Of a DNA stretch of 64,000 nt, positions 53,869 to 62,152 are shown piece by piece. The notes below the pieces were generated by a model. It saw only the letters and a list, made by a program, of their open reading frames with translations. It did not search any database and was not told where the DNA came from. Location of the stretch: the NCBI GenBank assembly GCA_014649155.1, contig BMSM01000016.1:102519-166518 (forward strand). The letters run 5' to 3'. Position numbers and translations under genes: made by a program. This stretch comes from Streptomyces griseoviridis. Its GTDB lineage: Bacteria > Actinomycetota > Actinomycetes > Streptomycetales > Streptomycetaceae. Each line of letters opens with the position of its first letter. Position 1 is the first letter of the stretch.

Positions 53869-54732
53869 ATGGCCCTCACCACCCGCCGCAGAGCCCTCAC
53901 CACCCTCGGCGCCGCCCTCGCGGGCACGGTCGCCCTGCCCGCCGGCACCGCGCTGGCCGGCGAACACGCCGACCGCGCGCGCCCGTTGCGGCACGCCCAC
54001 GCCCACAACGACTACGAGCACCCCCGCCCCCTCCTCGACGCCCTCGACCACCGCTTCGGCAGCGTCGAGGCCGACATCCACCTCGTCGACGGACAACTCC
54101 TCGTCGCCCACGACGCCGTCGGCCTCGACCCGTCCCGCACCCTGGAGTCCCTCTACCTCGACCCGCTCGCCGCCCGCGTCCGCGACCAGGGCGGCCGGGT
54201 CTACCGGGGTGCCCGCCGCCCGCTCCAACTGCTCGTCGACGTCAAGACCGAGGGCGCGTCGACCTACCGGGAACTCGACCGCCGGCTCCGCCGCTACCGG
54301 CACCTGTTCACCACCTACGCCCACGGCCGGGTGCGCACCGGCCCGGTCACCGCCGTCGTCTCCGGCGACCGCGCGGCCCGCGCCCCCATGGAGGCGCAGA
54401 CCGTACGCAGTGCCTTCTACGACGGCCGCCTCACCGACCTCGGCAGCGCCGCCCCCGCCTCCTTCGTCCCGCTGATCAGCGACAACTGGGCGAACAACTT
54501 CACCTGGCAGGGCGTCGGCGCCTTCCCCGCGGCCGAGCGCCGCAAGCTGCACGGCATCGTCGCCACCGCGCACGCCCGCGGGCAGCGCGTCCGCTTCTGG
54601 GCCACCCCCGATCTGGCGGGCCCGGCCCGGGACGCGGTCTGGACGGAACTGCTCGCCGCGGGCACCGATCACCTCAACACGGACGACCTCGCGGGGCTGG
54701 AGGCGTTCCTGGACGCCCACCGGGCGCGGTAA
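53869..54732 (+). CDS. Secreted phosphodiesterase-like protein (PI-PLC/GDPD superfamily)
   Basis: 287 residues from ATG 53869 (AGGGAGGC). TTRRRALTTLGAALAG looks like a Tat-type signal. The mature part has HAHNDYEHPRPLLDALDHRFGSVEADIHLVDGQLLVAHD, the His/Glu/Asp cluster of TIM-barrel phosphodiesterases of the GDPD/PI-PLC group, and DHLNTDD at the end. Probably hydrolyses extracellular phospholipid head groups or related diesters. Reaction inferred only from the fold. Confidence 0.78.
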   Translation: MALTTRRRALTTLGAALAGTVALPAGTALAGEHADRARPLRHAHAHNDYEHPRPLLDALDHRFGSVEADIHLVDGQLLVAHDAVGLDPSRTLESLYLDPLAARVRDQGGRVYRGARRPLQLLVDVKTEGASTYRELDRRLRRYRHLFTTYAHGRVRTGPVTAVVSGDRAARAPMEAQTVRSAFYDGRLTDLGSAAPASFVPLISDNWANNFTWQGVGAFPAAERRKLHGIVATAHARGQRVRFWATPDLAGPARDAVWTELLAAGTDHLNTDDLAGLEAFLDAHRAR

Positions 54733-54855
54733 CCGGCGGGCACGACACCACACGTTCGGAGGACAGCCCAGCCGCCCGGACGAACCCTCCGCTACGCCAC
54801 ACTTGCGGCCGAACGCCGCGAACCCGACAAGGCGGCGTGGCGGAGGAGGTTGACG

Positions 54856-55050
54856 ATGGCCGTTTCCATCTCTGTGGTGCTGCTGCTGGCGATCCTGGCG
54901 GTGATCTTCCTGCGCAGCGGCGGGCTCAAGATCTCCCACGCCCTGGTCTGTCTGCTGCTGGGCTTCTACCTGGCGAGTACGAGCATGGCGCCCACCATCA
55001 ACAGCGGGCTGATCGCCACGGCGGACATCGTCAGCGGCCTCAGACCCTGA
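54856..55050 (+). CDS. Small hydrophobic membrane protein, 64 residues
   Basis: From ATG 54856 (GGAGGAGGTTGACG). TM1 AVSISVVLLLAILAVIFL, a short charged hinge, TM2 HALVCLLLGFYLAST, ending IVSGLRP. Similar short two-TM proteins occur widely in Streptomyces without known function. Good codon bias and ribosome-binding site. Confidence 0.75.
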   Translation: MAVSISVVLLLAILAVIFLRSGGLKISHALVCLLLGFYLASTSMAPTINSGLIATADIVSGLRP

Positions 55051-55066
55051 CCCCCTCGCCGCGCCG

Positions 55067-56293
55067 TCAGCCGGCCGAGAAGACCCCGATCCCGTTCGGG
55101 ACGGCGCGCTCGGCCCCGCCACTGGGGTGGTTGCGCACCGAGACGCCGGCCGCGCCCGGCGCGCGGGCGACCAGCGTCGTCGACCCGCCGCCGTCCAGGC
55201 TGAACCCCTCCGTAGCCCCGCGGGCGAGCAACGCCTGGGCCACCTCCGCGACGGTCAGCCCCGATCGGTACGCGGCCGAGCCGTCCAGCGCGAGCAGCAG
55301 CACCCGGCGTCCGCCGTCCGCGATGCCCACCGCGGTCCGCACGGCCGACGTACGGCCGTCCAGGCCCGGCAGCGCCCGCCCGCCCGAGAGCACCGGATAA
55401 CCGCCGACGGCGAACCCGTACGGCTCCTGCGACACGGCGGCCACCAGCCGGTGGGTGACGGTCACGGCGTCTCCGCTGGCGAGCTTCCGCAGCTGCCGGG
55501 CCCCTTCCTCACGGCCCACCAGCACCGTCGTGTCCGCCGCGACCGGGCCGTCGCCGGGGGCGCCGGAGGCGGAGACCACCCGGCCGCCGCGGACCGTCAC
55601 CTCGTAGGTGTCCGGGCTGCACGCGGCCGCCCGGTCGGTGTCCGTGCCGCAGGTCGCCCGCACCCGGGAGGCGCCGCCCCACTCGGCGGTGAACGCGCCG
55701 ACCGAGTCCACCGGCAGCGCGTACTGGTTGAAGCCGCGCAGCGGCAGCGTCCCCTCCGGTGTCCGGACCTCCCCGTCGAGGGAGAGCCGGTCCAGCCGGG
55801 CCCGCCGGTCGTCGCCGACGCCGAAGACGGCCTCGGTGGTGACGCCGGAGGGCATGGCCGGTCCGAAGCGCTGGCCGTCCGGCACCGCCGCCTTCAGCGC
55901 CCGGCCCTCCGCGATCGCCGGTCCCACGCTCGCGCCGGTCGCCTCGACACCCGGGTGCTGGCTCTCGGTGATGTTGAAGAAGTCGCCGTTGACGCCCGCG
56001 ACGGCGCCCTGGGCGGCGGCCATCCGCGACACCGTGGCCCGCGCCGCCACCGCCCCCGGGTACAGCAGCCCGAGCCGGACCCCGGGGGCGTCCAGGTCCA
56101 CGCCGAGGAGGTGGGCGTGGGTGGTCCCGCCGGCGGCCGGGAGGTCGAACTCCTCGTACGTCACCCCCGGCGCGATCTCGGCGGCGGCCGGCGCGGCGAC
56201 GGCCGGTGCCGCACCCGCCAGCGCCGTGCCGGCCAGTGCGCCGAACGCCGCGAGCAAGGCCAGTGTCCGACGGAATGCCGCATGAGGTGTCAC
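55067..56293 (-). CDS. Secreted phosphodiester glycosidase family protein (NAGPA domain)
   Basis: 408 residues from GTG 56293 (AAGGGG upstream); a longer start at 56323 lacks a ribosome-binding site. Signal peptide (TLALLAAFGALAGTALAGAAPAVAAPAAA). NAGPA/DUF2233 features: VAGVNGDFFNITESQHPGVEATGASVG, YGFAVGGYPVLSGG, TAVGIADGGRRVLLLALDG, EGFSLDGGGSTTLVA. Related enzymes cleave GlcNAc-1-phosphodiesters. Acts outside the cell. Confidence 0.88.
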   Translation of the reverse strand: MTPHAAFRRTLALLAAFGALAGTALAGAAPAVAAPAAAEIAPGVTYEEFDLPAAGGTTHAHLLGVDLDAPGVRLGLLYPGAVAARATVSRMAAAQGAVAGVNGDFFNITESQHPGVEATGASVGPAIAEGRALKAAVPDGQRFGPAMPSGVTTEAVFGVGDDRRARLDRLSLDGEVRTPEGTLPLRGFNQYALPVDSVGAFTAEWGGASRVRATCGTDTDRAAACSPDTYEVTVRGGRVVSASGAPGDGPVAADTTVLVGREEGARQLRKLASGDAVTVTHRLVAAVSQEPYGFAVGGYPVLSGGRALPGLDGRTSAVRTAVGIADGGRRVLLLALDGSAAYRSGLTVAEVAQALLARGATEGFSLDGGGSTTLVARAPGAAGVSVRNHPSGGAERAVPNGIGVFSAG

Positions 56294-56441
56294 GAACGCC
56301 CCTTGATGTCTCGTCAGCCGCACGCTCAGGGAGGTAGTGCACCAGACGGCCGCCGTCCCGGAGGCGACTGCCGGGCCGCGACGCGGAAAAGGGGACGGAA
56401 AGGCACTCCCACGGACGCCCGCGGGCCGCCGCGGGTGGCCC

Positions 56442-56831
56442 TCAGCCGCCGAGGACGCTGTCGCGGTGGAGCACCGTGACCCGGTGGAAGTTGCAGCCGG
56501 ACGGCGGCTCGGCGGCGGGCCACGTCTGGTGGGCCTTGAGCGCGATGCTCACCAGGCTCATCAGCAGGTCGATGTCGGTCTCGCAGTCCAGATGCACCGT
56601 CACCCAGCGGGAACCCGGCACGAGGTGGATCGCGCTGGAGCCGCCGAGGTCGTAGTGGAAGCGCTGGACGGCCCGTCGGGTCAGGTTCAGGTCCACGTCC
56701 CGGTCCGAGTGGAAGTGGATGATCTCGTCGTGCACGGAGCGGAGCGCCTGTCCGGTACCGCAACTGGCCGGCCCCGCCGTGAGGTCGGGCCAGTCCTGCA
56801 GTCGCTCCAGGGCACGCTGGGCCAGAGTCAT
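56442..56831 (-). CDS. Luciferase-domain/DUF5519-like protein
   Basis: 129 residues. HFHSDRDVDLNLTRRAVQRFH and SRWVTVHLDCETDIDLLMSLVSIALKAH match the luciferase-like DUF5519 domain, whose function is unknown. Starts at ATG 56831 with TAGGGAC before. Stands alone. Confidence 0.75.
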   Translation of the reverse strand: MTLAQRALERLQDWPDLTAGPASCGTGQALRSVHDEIIHFHSDRDVDLNLTRRAVQRFHYDLGGSSAIHLVPGSRWVTVHLDCETDIDLLMSLVSIALKAHQTWPAAEPPSGCNFHRVTVLHRDSVLGG

Positions 56832-56970
56832 GTCCCTATCGTCGCTCCATCACCGCCCGGCAACCAGGGGTTGAGCGATTTGTAACCGGCGCGTGAGGTA
56901 ACTGACCCGGTGTCACGCCCGGTACCACGTGGGGCAAGTGTGCCGGGGTGGGGACCCGGCCGCGCCCGCC

Positions 56971-57012
56971 GGGCGGGAAGCGCCGCGCGGTCACGCGCGG
57001 CGCTTCCCGCCC
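56971..57012. terminator. Long terminator hairpin after the LPMO gene
   Basis: 19-bp perfect stem (GGGCGGGAAGCGCCGCGCG and its complement) with GTCA loop, 88 bp beyond the LPMO stop. It should also stop traffic from the opposite direction. Confidence 0.9.
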
Positions 57013-57099
57013 TCGTGCGCACGGATCACCAGGCGGGACGCGGGTCACCGAGCGCGGCCGATCATCGAGGACAGCAGATCGTCCGGGTGCGGACGGTGC

Positions 57100-58179
57100 C
57101 TACGGGGTCACGCAGCCGATCGTTCCGACCGGGTAGTCGTTGCCGGTGGAGGTCGCGGTGAACCCGAAGGAGACACTGGCGTCCGCGGCTATCACCCGGT
57201 TGTGATCCGCGTTGCGTACCGTGACCGCGCCGTCGGACCCGGTGGACAGCACCCCGTTCCACACACTGCTGATCCGGGTCCCGACCCCGGGTGTCCACCG
57301 CACCGCCCAGCCGTTACGGGGCTCCGTGCCATGGTTCATCACCTCGACGGAGCCCTGGAAGCCCCCGTTCCAGCTGTTCTGCACGGTGTACACGGCCATG
57401 CAGGAGCCGGTGTGCGGCGGATCGGTGGGCGTCGGCGTGGGGGTCGGCTCCGGCGTGCCACCGGAGCCGCGGATGCCGGTGACCTCGCCCTTGCCGCCGT
57501 CGAAGACGATGTCGGAGCAGGAGAAGAAGTTCTCCTGGCTGTCCGACCGCACCCACTGGATGAACAGCACCGCGTCCCCGGAGCGGCCCGAGGGCAGCGC
57601 CAGGTCCCAGTAGTAGTGGCCGCCGTTGCTCCCCGCCGAGCCCTGCTGCGGCGGGTTGGTGACCGTCTGTATCAACTGGAGGTCGTCCCAGCCCAGCTCG
57701 GAGGTGGGCGACCAGCCGGGCTTGGTCAGATAGACCCGGAAGTCGCCCGGATGTGCGGCCCAGTTGCTGTACCGCACCTTCATCGTCGCGCCGGACGTCA
57801 GGTGGGTCTTCGGCCAGTCGGACCGGGCGGCGTTGTAGGCGGAGAAGTCGTACGGGGACCGGTCGCCGGCGCTGCACAGCGTGCCGTCGGGCACGTAACC
57901 GGCGCCCCGGCCGCCCGCGTTGGAGTCCAGCACGGCGAACCAGTTGTACAGCGCCGTCGCTCCGCTCTGGTTCAGAGCGTTCTGGCAGGCGGGGTTGGTC
58001 GGGGCCAGGGCGCCGGTGCCGGTGATGGCGTCCAGCTGGCAGAGGTAGGTGCGTGATCCGGGGGTCATCGCCACTCCGTGCGCCTCCGCCTTGCCCTGTC
58101 CGAGGACGGCCAGCCCGAGCGCACCGAGCAGGGTGGCCAGGACCGCCGCGAGGGTGAGGAGTCTGCTGCGTCGAGCCAT
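57100..58179 (-). CDS. Lytic polysaccharide monooxygenase AA10 with CBM2 (CelS2-like)
   Basis: 359 residues. Signal peptide to KAEA, so that the mature protein starts with His (HGVAMTPGSRTYLCQ), the copper-brace histidine of AA10. Catalytic domain to about residue 235 (WAAHPGDFRVYLTKPGW has the second His), then a Pro/Thr linker (TPEPTPTPTPTDPP) and CBM2 (CMAVYTVQNSWNGGFQGSVEVMNHG). Oxidises cellulose chains, together with the upstream GH12. GGAGATCC ribosome-binding site. Confidence 0.92.
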   Translation of the reverse strand: MARRSRLLTLAAVLATLLGALGLAVLGQGKAEAHGVAMTPGSRTYLCQLDAITGTGALAPTNPACQNALNQSGATALYNWFAVLDSNAGGRGAGYVPDGTLCSAGDRSPYDFSAYNAARSDWPKTHLTSGATMKVRYSNWAAHPGDFRVYLTKPGWSPTSELGWDDLQLIQTVTNPPQQGSAGSNGGHYYWDLALPSGRSGDAVLFIQWVRSDSQENFFSCSDIVFDGGKGEVTGIRGSGGTPEPTPTPTPTDPPHTGSCMAVYTVQNSWNGGFQGSVEVMNHGTEPRNGWAVRWTPGVGTRISSVWNGVLSTGSDGAVTVRNADHNRVIAADASVSFGFTATSTGNDYPVGTIGCVTP

Positions 58180-58289
58180 GGGATCTCCGGTTGATGTGTG
58201 ATCGGTCGGTCGAGTGGGTTCGGAGGGTGAGCCGGCCCGCCGGAGCGATCCGGCCGGCCGGGCGGCGGCGCGCATCCGGTCCGGCACCC

Positions 58290-59459
58290 TCAGGTGGCGG
58301 TGCACGGAACGCCGTTCAGGGTGAAGGCCGCCGGCTCGGCGAACGTGCCGCTGTAGGTGCCCTGGAAGCCGAACGTCTGGCTGCCGCCCGCCGCGAGGCG
58401 CGGGCTGTGCTCCGGCGCCCGGACCGTCACGGCGCCCGAGGCCGGAGTCACCGTCGCGTTCCAGGCGTGGCTGATCTGCTGCCCCGAGGGCAGGGTGAAG
58501 CCCAGCCGCCAGTCGTCCACGGGGGCGGACCCGGTGTTGCGGACGGTGACGTCGGCGGTGAACCCGCCGGGCCAGACCTGCGTGGCGTAGGACACCGCGC
58601 AGGCGCCGGCCGGGGTGCCGGGATCGGTCGGCCCCCCGCCGCCCAGGACGACGTCCGAGGAGAAGGACCTCACCGTCAGCCCCGCCCCGTTCTGCCACGG
58701 CTCGAAGCCGGCCTGGACGCTCGTCAGGTACCAGTCGTTCCCGGCGAGACCGCGGGAGACGGTCTGCCGGACGAAGTCCATGACGTCGAAGCTCCAGCTG
58801 CCGATGGCCGCGGGGGCGACGAAGGACAGCACGTCGTTGGAGCCGTTGCTGCCCGACCACACCTCCCAGCTGCGCCCGGCCACCGTGGCCGTGCCGGTCC
58901 GGGAACCGATCGGCTGGATCGGACCGACCCGGTTGAACCAGATCATGATCTCGGTCCGGTTCACGCCGTCGGTCCGGGGCGCCGGGTCCAGCCAGATGTC
59001 GTACGAGGCGTTGTACACGGCGTTGTCGACAAAACCGTAGGAGATGCCGCTGGGCGCGCTGGATATGGCGTCGACCCGGGCGGGGAGGGAGGTGCCCGGC
59101 GAACAGTTGGTGTAGTGGCAGCCGTTGAAGACGGACGGGTACGACTTCGGGGCGCCGTTGGTCGGCACGGAACCGTCCGCCCTGCTGAGCACGAAACCGG
59201 AGTCGGTCGCGGTGACGCACTGCTCGGCACTGCTGCCCCAGCGGTTGTTCTGGACGACGTACCGGTTCTGGATCGTGGTCGAACCGTACTGCTCACAGAT
59301 CGTGGTGTCAGCGGCTCTCGCCGCGGCCGCGGTGCCCGTCGTCGCGGCGCTCGGCGCGGCCGTCGCGGCCGTCGTGAGGACGGCGACGAGGGAGAGCGCC
59401 ATGAGCAAGACGCTGAACAGGGCGCGCGTGGCGGAGAGTCGGTGGGGAGAGGGGCGCAT
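58290..59459 (-). CDS. GH12 endoglucanase with CBM2 (CelB-like)
   Basis: 389 residues. Signal peptide to about 35-45. GH12 domain: NRYVVQNNRWGS, YTNCSPGTSLPARV, DIWLDPAPRTDGVNRTEIMIWFNRVGPIQPIGS (nucleophile Glu) and FEPWQNGAGLTVRSFSSDV. CBM2 at the C-terminus after GGGGPTDPGTPAGAC. Cuts beta-1,4-glucan internally. Preceded by a perfect CebR box at 38 bp; the LPMO gene follows 110 bp downstream, likely cotranscribed. Confidence 0.92.
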   Translation of the reverse strand: MRPSPHRLSATRALFSVLLMALSLVAVLTTAATAAPSAATTGTAAAARAADTTICEQYGSTTIQNRYVVQNNRWGSSAEQCVTATDSGFVLSRADGSVPTNGAPKSYPSVFNGCHYTNCSPGTSLPARVDAISSAPSGISYGFVDNAVYNASYDIWLDPAPRTDGVNRTEIMIWFNRVGPIQPIGSRTGTATVAGRSWEVWSGSNGSNDVLSFVAPAAIGSWSFDVMDFVRQTVSRGLAGNDWYLTSVQAGFEPWQNGAGLTVRSFSSDVVLGGGGPTDPGTPAGACAVSYATQVWPGGFTADVTVRNTGSAPVDDWRLGFTLPSGQQISHAWNATVTPASGAVTVRAPEHSPRLAAGGSQTFGFQGTYSGTFAEPAAFTLNGVPCTAT

Positions 59460-59496
59460 GCGGGTGGACCTCTCTGGGACGGGGGAGTCAGACGGG

Positions 59497-59510
59497 TGGG
59501 AGCGCTCCCA
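59497..59510 (-). promoter_or_regulatory. CebR operator (cellulose response) upstream of GH12
   Basis: TGGGAGCGCTCCCA, a perfect 14-bp palindrome identical to the known CebR box of S. griseus, S. reticuli and S. scabies. CebR is the LacI-type repressor relieved by cellobiose. Confidence 0.9.
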
Positions 59511-59610
59511 TCGCTATGTGGGGGACTGTAAGAGTTGACCATGTTCCTGACAAGGCTCTGTGCGGGGAGGAACGGAGCCGGACCTCGTTCCGTCGTCGCT
59601 CCGGCCGCTG

Positions 59611-60210
59611 TCACATGAAATTGACCAGTCGGATGTAGCGGGACCAGTCCCACAGGGGGCCGGGGTCCGTGTGGTCGCTGCCCGGCACCTCGTGATGCCC
59701 GATGATGTGCGCGCGGTCCTTGGGGATGCCGTATCTCGCGCAGATCGCCGCGGTCAGTGCCGCCGAACTCTCGTAGAGCGCGTCGGTGAAGTACGCCGGT
59801 CTGTCCACCCAGCCCTCGTGCTCGATCCCGACGCTGCGGGTGTTGTGGTCCCAGTTGCCCGCGTGCCAGGCGATGTCGGCCTCGCGGACGCACTGGGCGA
59901 GGTGCCCGTCGGAGGAGCGCACCACGTAGTGCGCGGACACCCTCTTCTGCGGGTTCTGGAAGATGGCGAGGGTGTCGGCGTAGGTCTCCTGGGTGACGTG
60001 GATGACCACGTGGTCGACGGGGTAGGCCGTCGGCCGGCTGGACTTGGTGTAGTTCGCCCCGCTGGCGGGCTGCCATTCGGCGGTCGGGTGGTCCACGGCC
60101 CGTGACCGCGCCTCGGCCGGGGCGCCGGACAGCAGGGCGGACGGAACGGTGGCAAGGGCGGCGGCGGCCAGGAGGCGTCGTCGGCCGGGGAGCGGTCGTA
60201 CTCGTTCCAT
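59611..60210 (-). CDS. Secreted N-acetylmuramoyl-L-alanine amidase (PGRP/Amidase_2)
   Basis: 199 residues. Short signal peptide (GRRRLLAAAALATVPSALLSGAPAEA). Zinc amidase domain with His in DHVVIHVTQE, Tyr/His in SAHYVVRSSDG, and IGHHEVPGSDHTDPGPLWDW. Cleaves the MurNAc-L-Ala bond. Preceded by AAGGTG. In the same direction as the cellulase genes but beyond the CebR region. Confidence 0.92.
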   Translation of the reverse strand: MERVRPLPGRRRLLAAAALATVPSALLSGAPAEARSRAVDHPTAEWQPASGANYTKSSRPTAYPVDHVVIHVTQETYADTLAIFQNPQKRVSAHYVVRSSDGHLAQCVREADIAWHAGNWDHNTRSVGIEHEGWVDRPAYFTDALYESSAALTAAICARYGIPKDRAHIIGHHEVPGSDHTDPGPLWDWSRYIRLVNFM

Positions 60211-60221
60211 GAGCGGTCACC

Positions 60222-60275
60222 TTCCAGTGCTTCGGGGTGGTCGTCGGATTCCAGTGCTTCGGGGTGGTCGTCGGA
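60222..60275. repeat. Perfect 27-bp tandem duplication
   Basis: The unit starting TTCCAGTGCTTCGGGGTGG is present at 60222-60248 and again at 60249-60275 without change, just upstream of the amidase start. Non-coding. Confidence 0.88.
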
Positions 60276-60850
60276 GGGGTGTCGGAGGGCCGTGCGCGGG
60301 CGGTGCGACAGGGGCGGCCGGGCAGTGTGCCCAGGGTGGCGCGCGCACCGGTGGGAGCACGGTCACGACCCGGTCCCGCCCCCGGACGGCGGTGGGTCCG
60401 GCGTCCGTGTCCGCCGTCCTCGCGGCGGTCGCCTTCCGCGTGAATCACGGTACGGCGAAAGCGGATCGGAGCCATGGGCGCGCCGGTACGCGGTGGAAAA
60501 CTGGCCGATTGTGGATAACTCCGCCACTCGATCGAGTGAGGGCCGGCGGTGTGGCGGGAGAGAGGGCAGGCCGTTCCTGCGCGAGGTCCGTCGGCCGCGT
60601 GCGGTCCCGAGCCCAAGGCCCGCCGGTCGCGCGTAGGACCGGGCGCGAGGAGGTGAGCCTGGCGGCGCGCGCGAGCCCGCGACGGTCTGGGGGGACCGCG
60701 TCCATGTCCGAGAGGGTGGCGGCGGTCGGTCCCGAGGCCCGCCGGCCGTGCAGGACCGTGTGCGTGAAGGAGAGCCCCCGGCGGCATGTCCGCGCGAGCC
60801 CGCGACGGTCTGGGGAGGGACCGCCGCTCCGGCCGAGGGCGCGGCGGTGG
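60276..60850. other. Non-coding region with a diverged 120-bp tandem duplication
   Basis: No believable gene on either strand in about 575 bp. The stretch 60597-60700 is repeated at 60718-60825 with mismatches; best conserved is CGCGCGAGCCCGCGACGGTC. The ROK gene ends just after it. No tRNA or known RNA was recognised. Confidence 0.6.
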
Positions 60851-62059
60851 TCAGGTCCGCTCCGCCACCACCGCCGGATCGTCCAGCACGCCCCGGACCA
60901 CGGAGTGCGCGGCACCCAGCAACGGCCCCTGCGGCCCCAGCGCGGACACGGTCACCGGGCAGGCCGGGCCCGCGGTCCGCCGGGCCAGTTCGGCGCGGAG
61001 CGAGGGCAGCAGCCATGGCGCCAGCTCGGCCAGGGCGCCGCCCAGCACCACGCTCTCGGGGTCCAGCAGGTTCACCGCGCCGGTCAGCGCGATGCCGAGC
61101 GCCGTACCGGCGTCGGTCAGCGCACTGCGTACGCGCGCGTCGCCCTGTGCCGCGCGGTCCGCGAGCAGGCCGACGCGGTTCTCGCCCGGTTCCAGACCGG
61201 ACGCGCGCAGGACGGCCTCCTCGCCGGCGTACTGCTCCAGGCAGCCGCGCCCGCCGCAGGCGCAGGCGGGCCCGTCGGGACGGACCGGCACATGCCCCAG
61301 CTCACCCGCGAAGCCGCGGGTGCCGCGCAGCAGCCGTCCGTCCACGACCACCGCCGCGCCGATCCCGATCTCGGCCGAGACGTGCAGGAAGTCCCGGGGT
61401 GTGCGGTCGTCGAGCCACAGTTCGGCGAGGGCGCCGAAGTTGGCCTCGTTGCCCACGGTCAGGGGCATGTCCACGGCCAGCAGGCCGCCGAGGTCGATGT
61501 CGTGCCAGTCGAGGTTGGGGGCCCGTACGACGGTCAGGGCGTCCCGCGCCACCAGTCCCGGGACCGCCACGGCCAGCCCGGCCGGCCACAGCCCCTCGGT
61601 CTCGGCCTCGCCGACGACCTGACGGACCAGGGCGGTGAGCTGTTCGAGCACCGGCCCGGCGGCGCGGGCCCGGTCGCGGACATGGCGCACCGCCCGGGAC
61701 CGGACCCGGCCCCGCAGGTCCACCGCGCACACCGCGAGATGGTCGACGCCGATCTCCGCGCCGATCCCGGCCGGGCCGCGCGAGCTGACCGCCAGCGCCG
61801 AACCCGGGCGCCCCACCCGTCCGGGCCGCTCGGGTCCCAGCTCCTCCAGCAGGCCCCAGCGGACGAGCTCGTCCACGAGGGTCGACACCGCCGCACGGGT
61901 CAGCCCGATCCGGGAGGCGACGGCGGCCCGGGACAACCGGCCCTCGGCGCGGACCGTGTGCATCACCCGGGCGAGATTGCGCCGGCGCATGCCTTGCTGG
62001 GTGTCCGGCGACGGGCGGCCCGGACCGGCCGGGTGCGCCCTGTGCGGCGGTGCGGTCAT
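60851..62059 (-). CDS. ROK-family transcriptional repressor (XylR-like)
   Basis: 402 residues. N-terminal winged HTH (NLARVMHTVRAEGRLSRAAV, GLTRAAVSTLVDELVRWG), then an ROK sugar-binding fold with ELGHVPV and the zinc motif CACGGRGCLEQYAG. Follows xylB on the same strand and lies near the divergent xylA: a xylose-responsive repressor is expected. Ribosome-binding site GAGGAGG very close to the ATG. Confidence 0.9.
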   Translation of the reverse strand: MTAPPHRAHPAGPGRPSPDTQQGMRRRNLARVMHTVRAEGRLSRAAVASRIGLTRAAVSTLVDELVRWGLLEELGPERPGRVGRPGSALAVSSRGPAGIGAEIGVDHLAVCAVDLRGRVRSRAVRHVRDRARAAGPVLEQLTALVRQVVGEAETEGLWPAGLAVAVPGLVARDALTVVRAPNLDWHDIDLGGLLAVDMPLTVGNEANFGALAELWLDDRTPRDFLHVSAEIGIGAAVVVDGRLLRGTRGFAGELGHVPVRPDGPACACGGRGCLEQYAGEEAVLRASGLEPGENRVGLLADRAAQGDARVRSALTDAGTALGIALTGAVNLLDPESVVLGGALAELAPWLLPSLRAELARRTAGPACPVTVSALGPQGPLLGAAHSVVRGVLDDPAVVAERT

Positions 62060-62152
62060 GCCTCCTCGGTCCCTGTCCGTGCGGTTCTCGTGCCCGCCGC
62101 CACCGTGCGTGCCGGTGGACGGCCCGGTCGGTGCGCCCGGTCGGCGGGCGCC

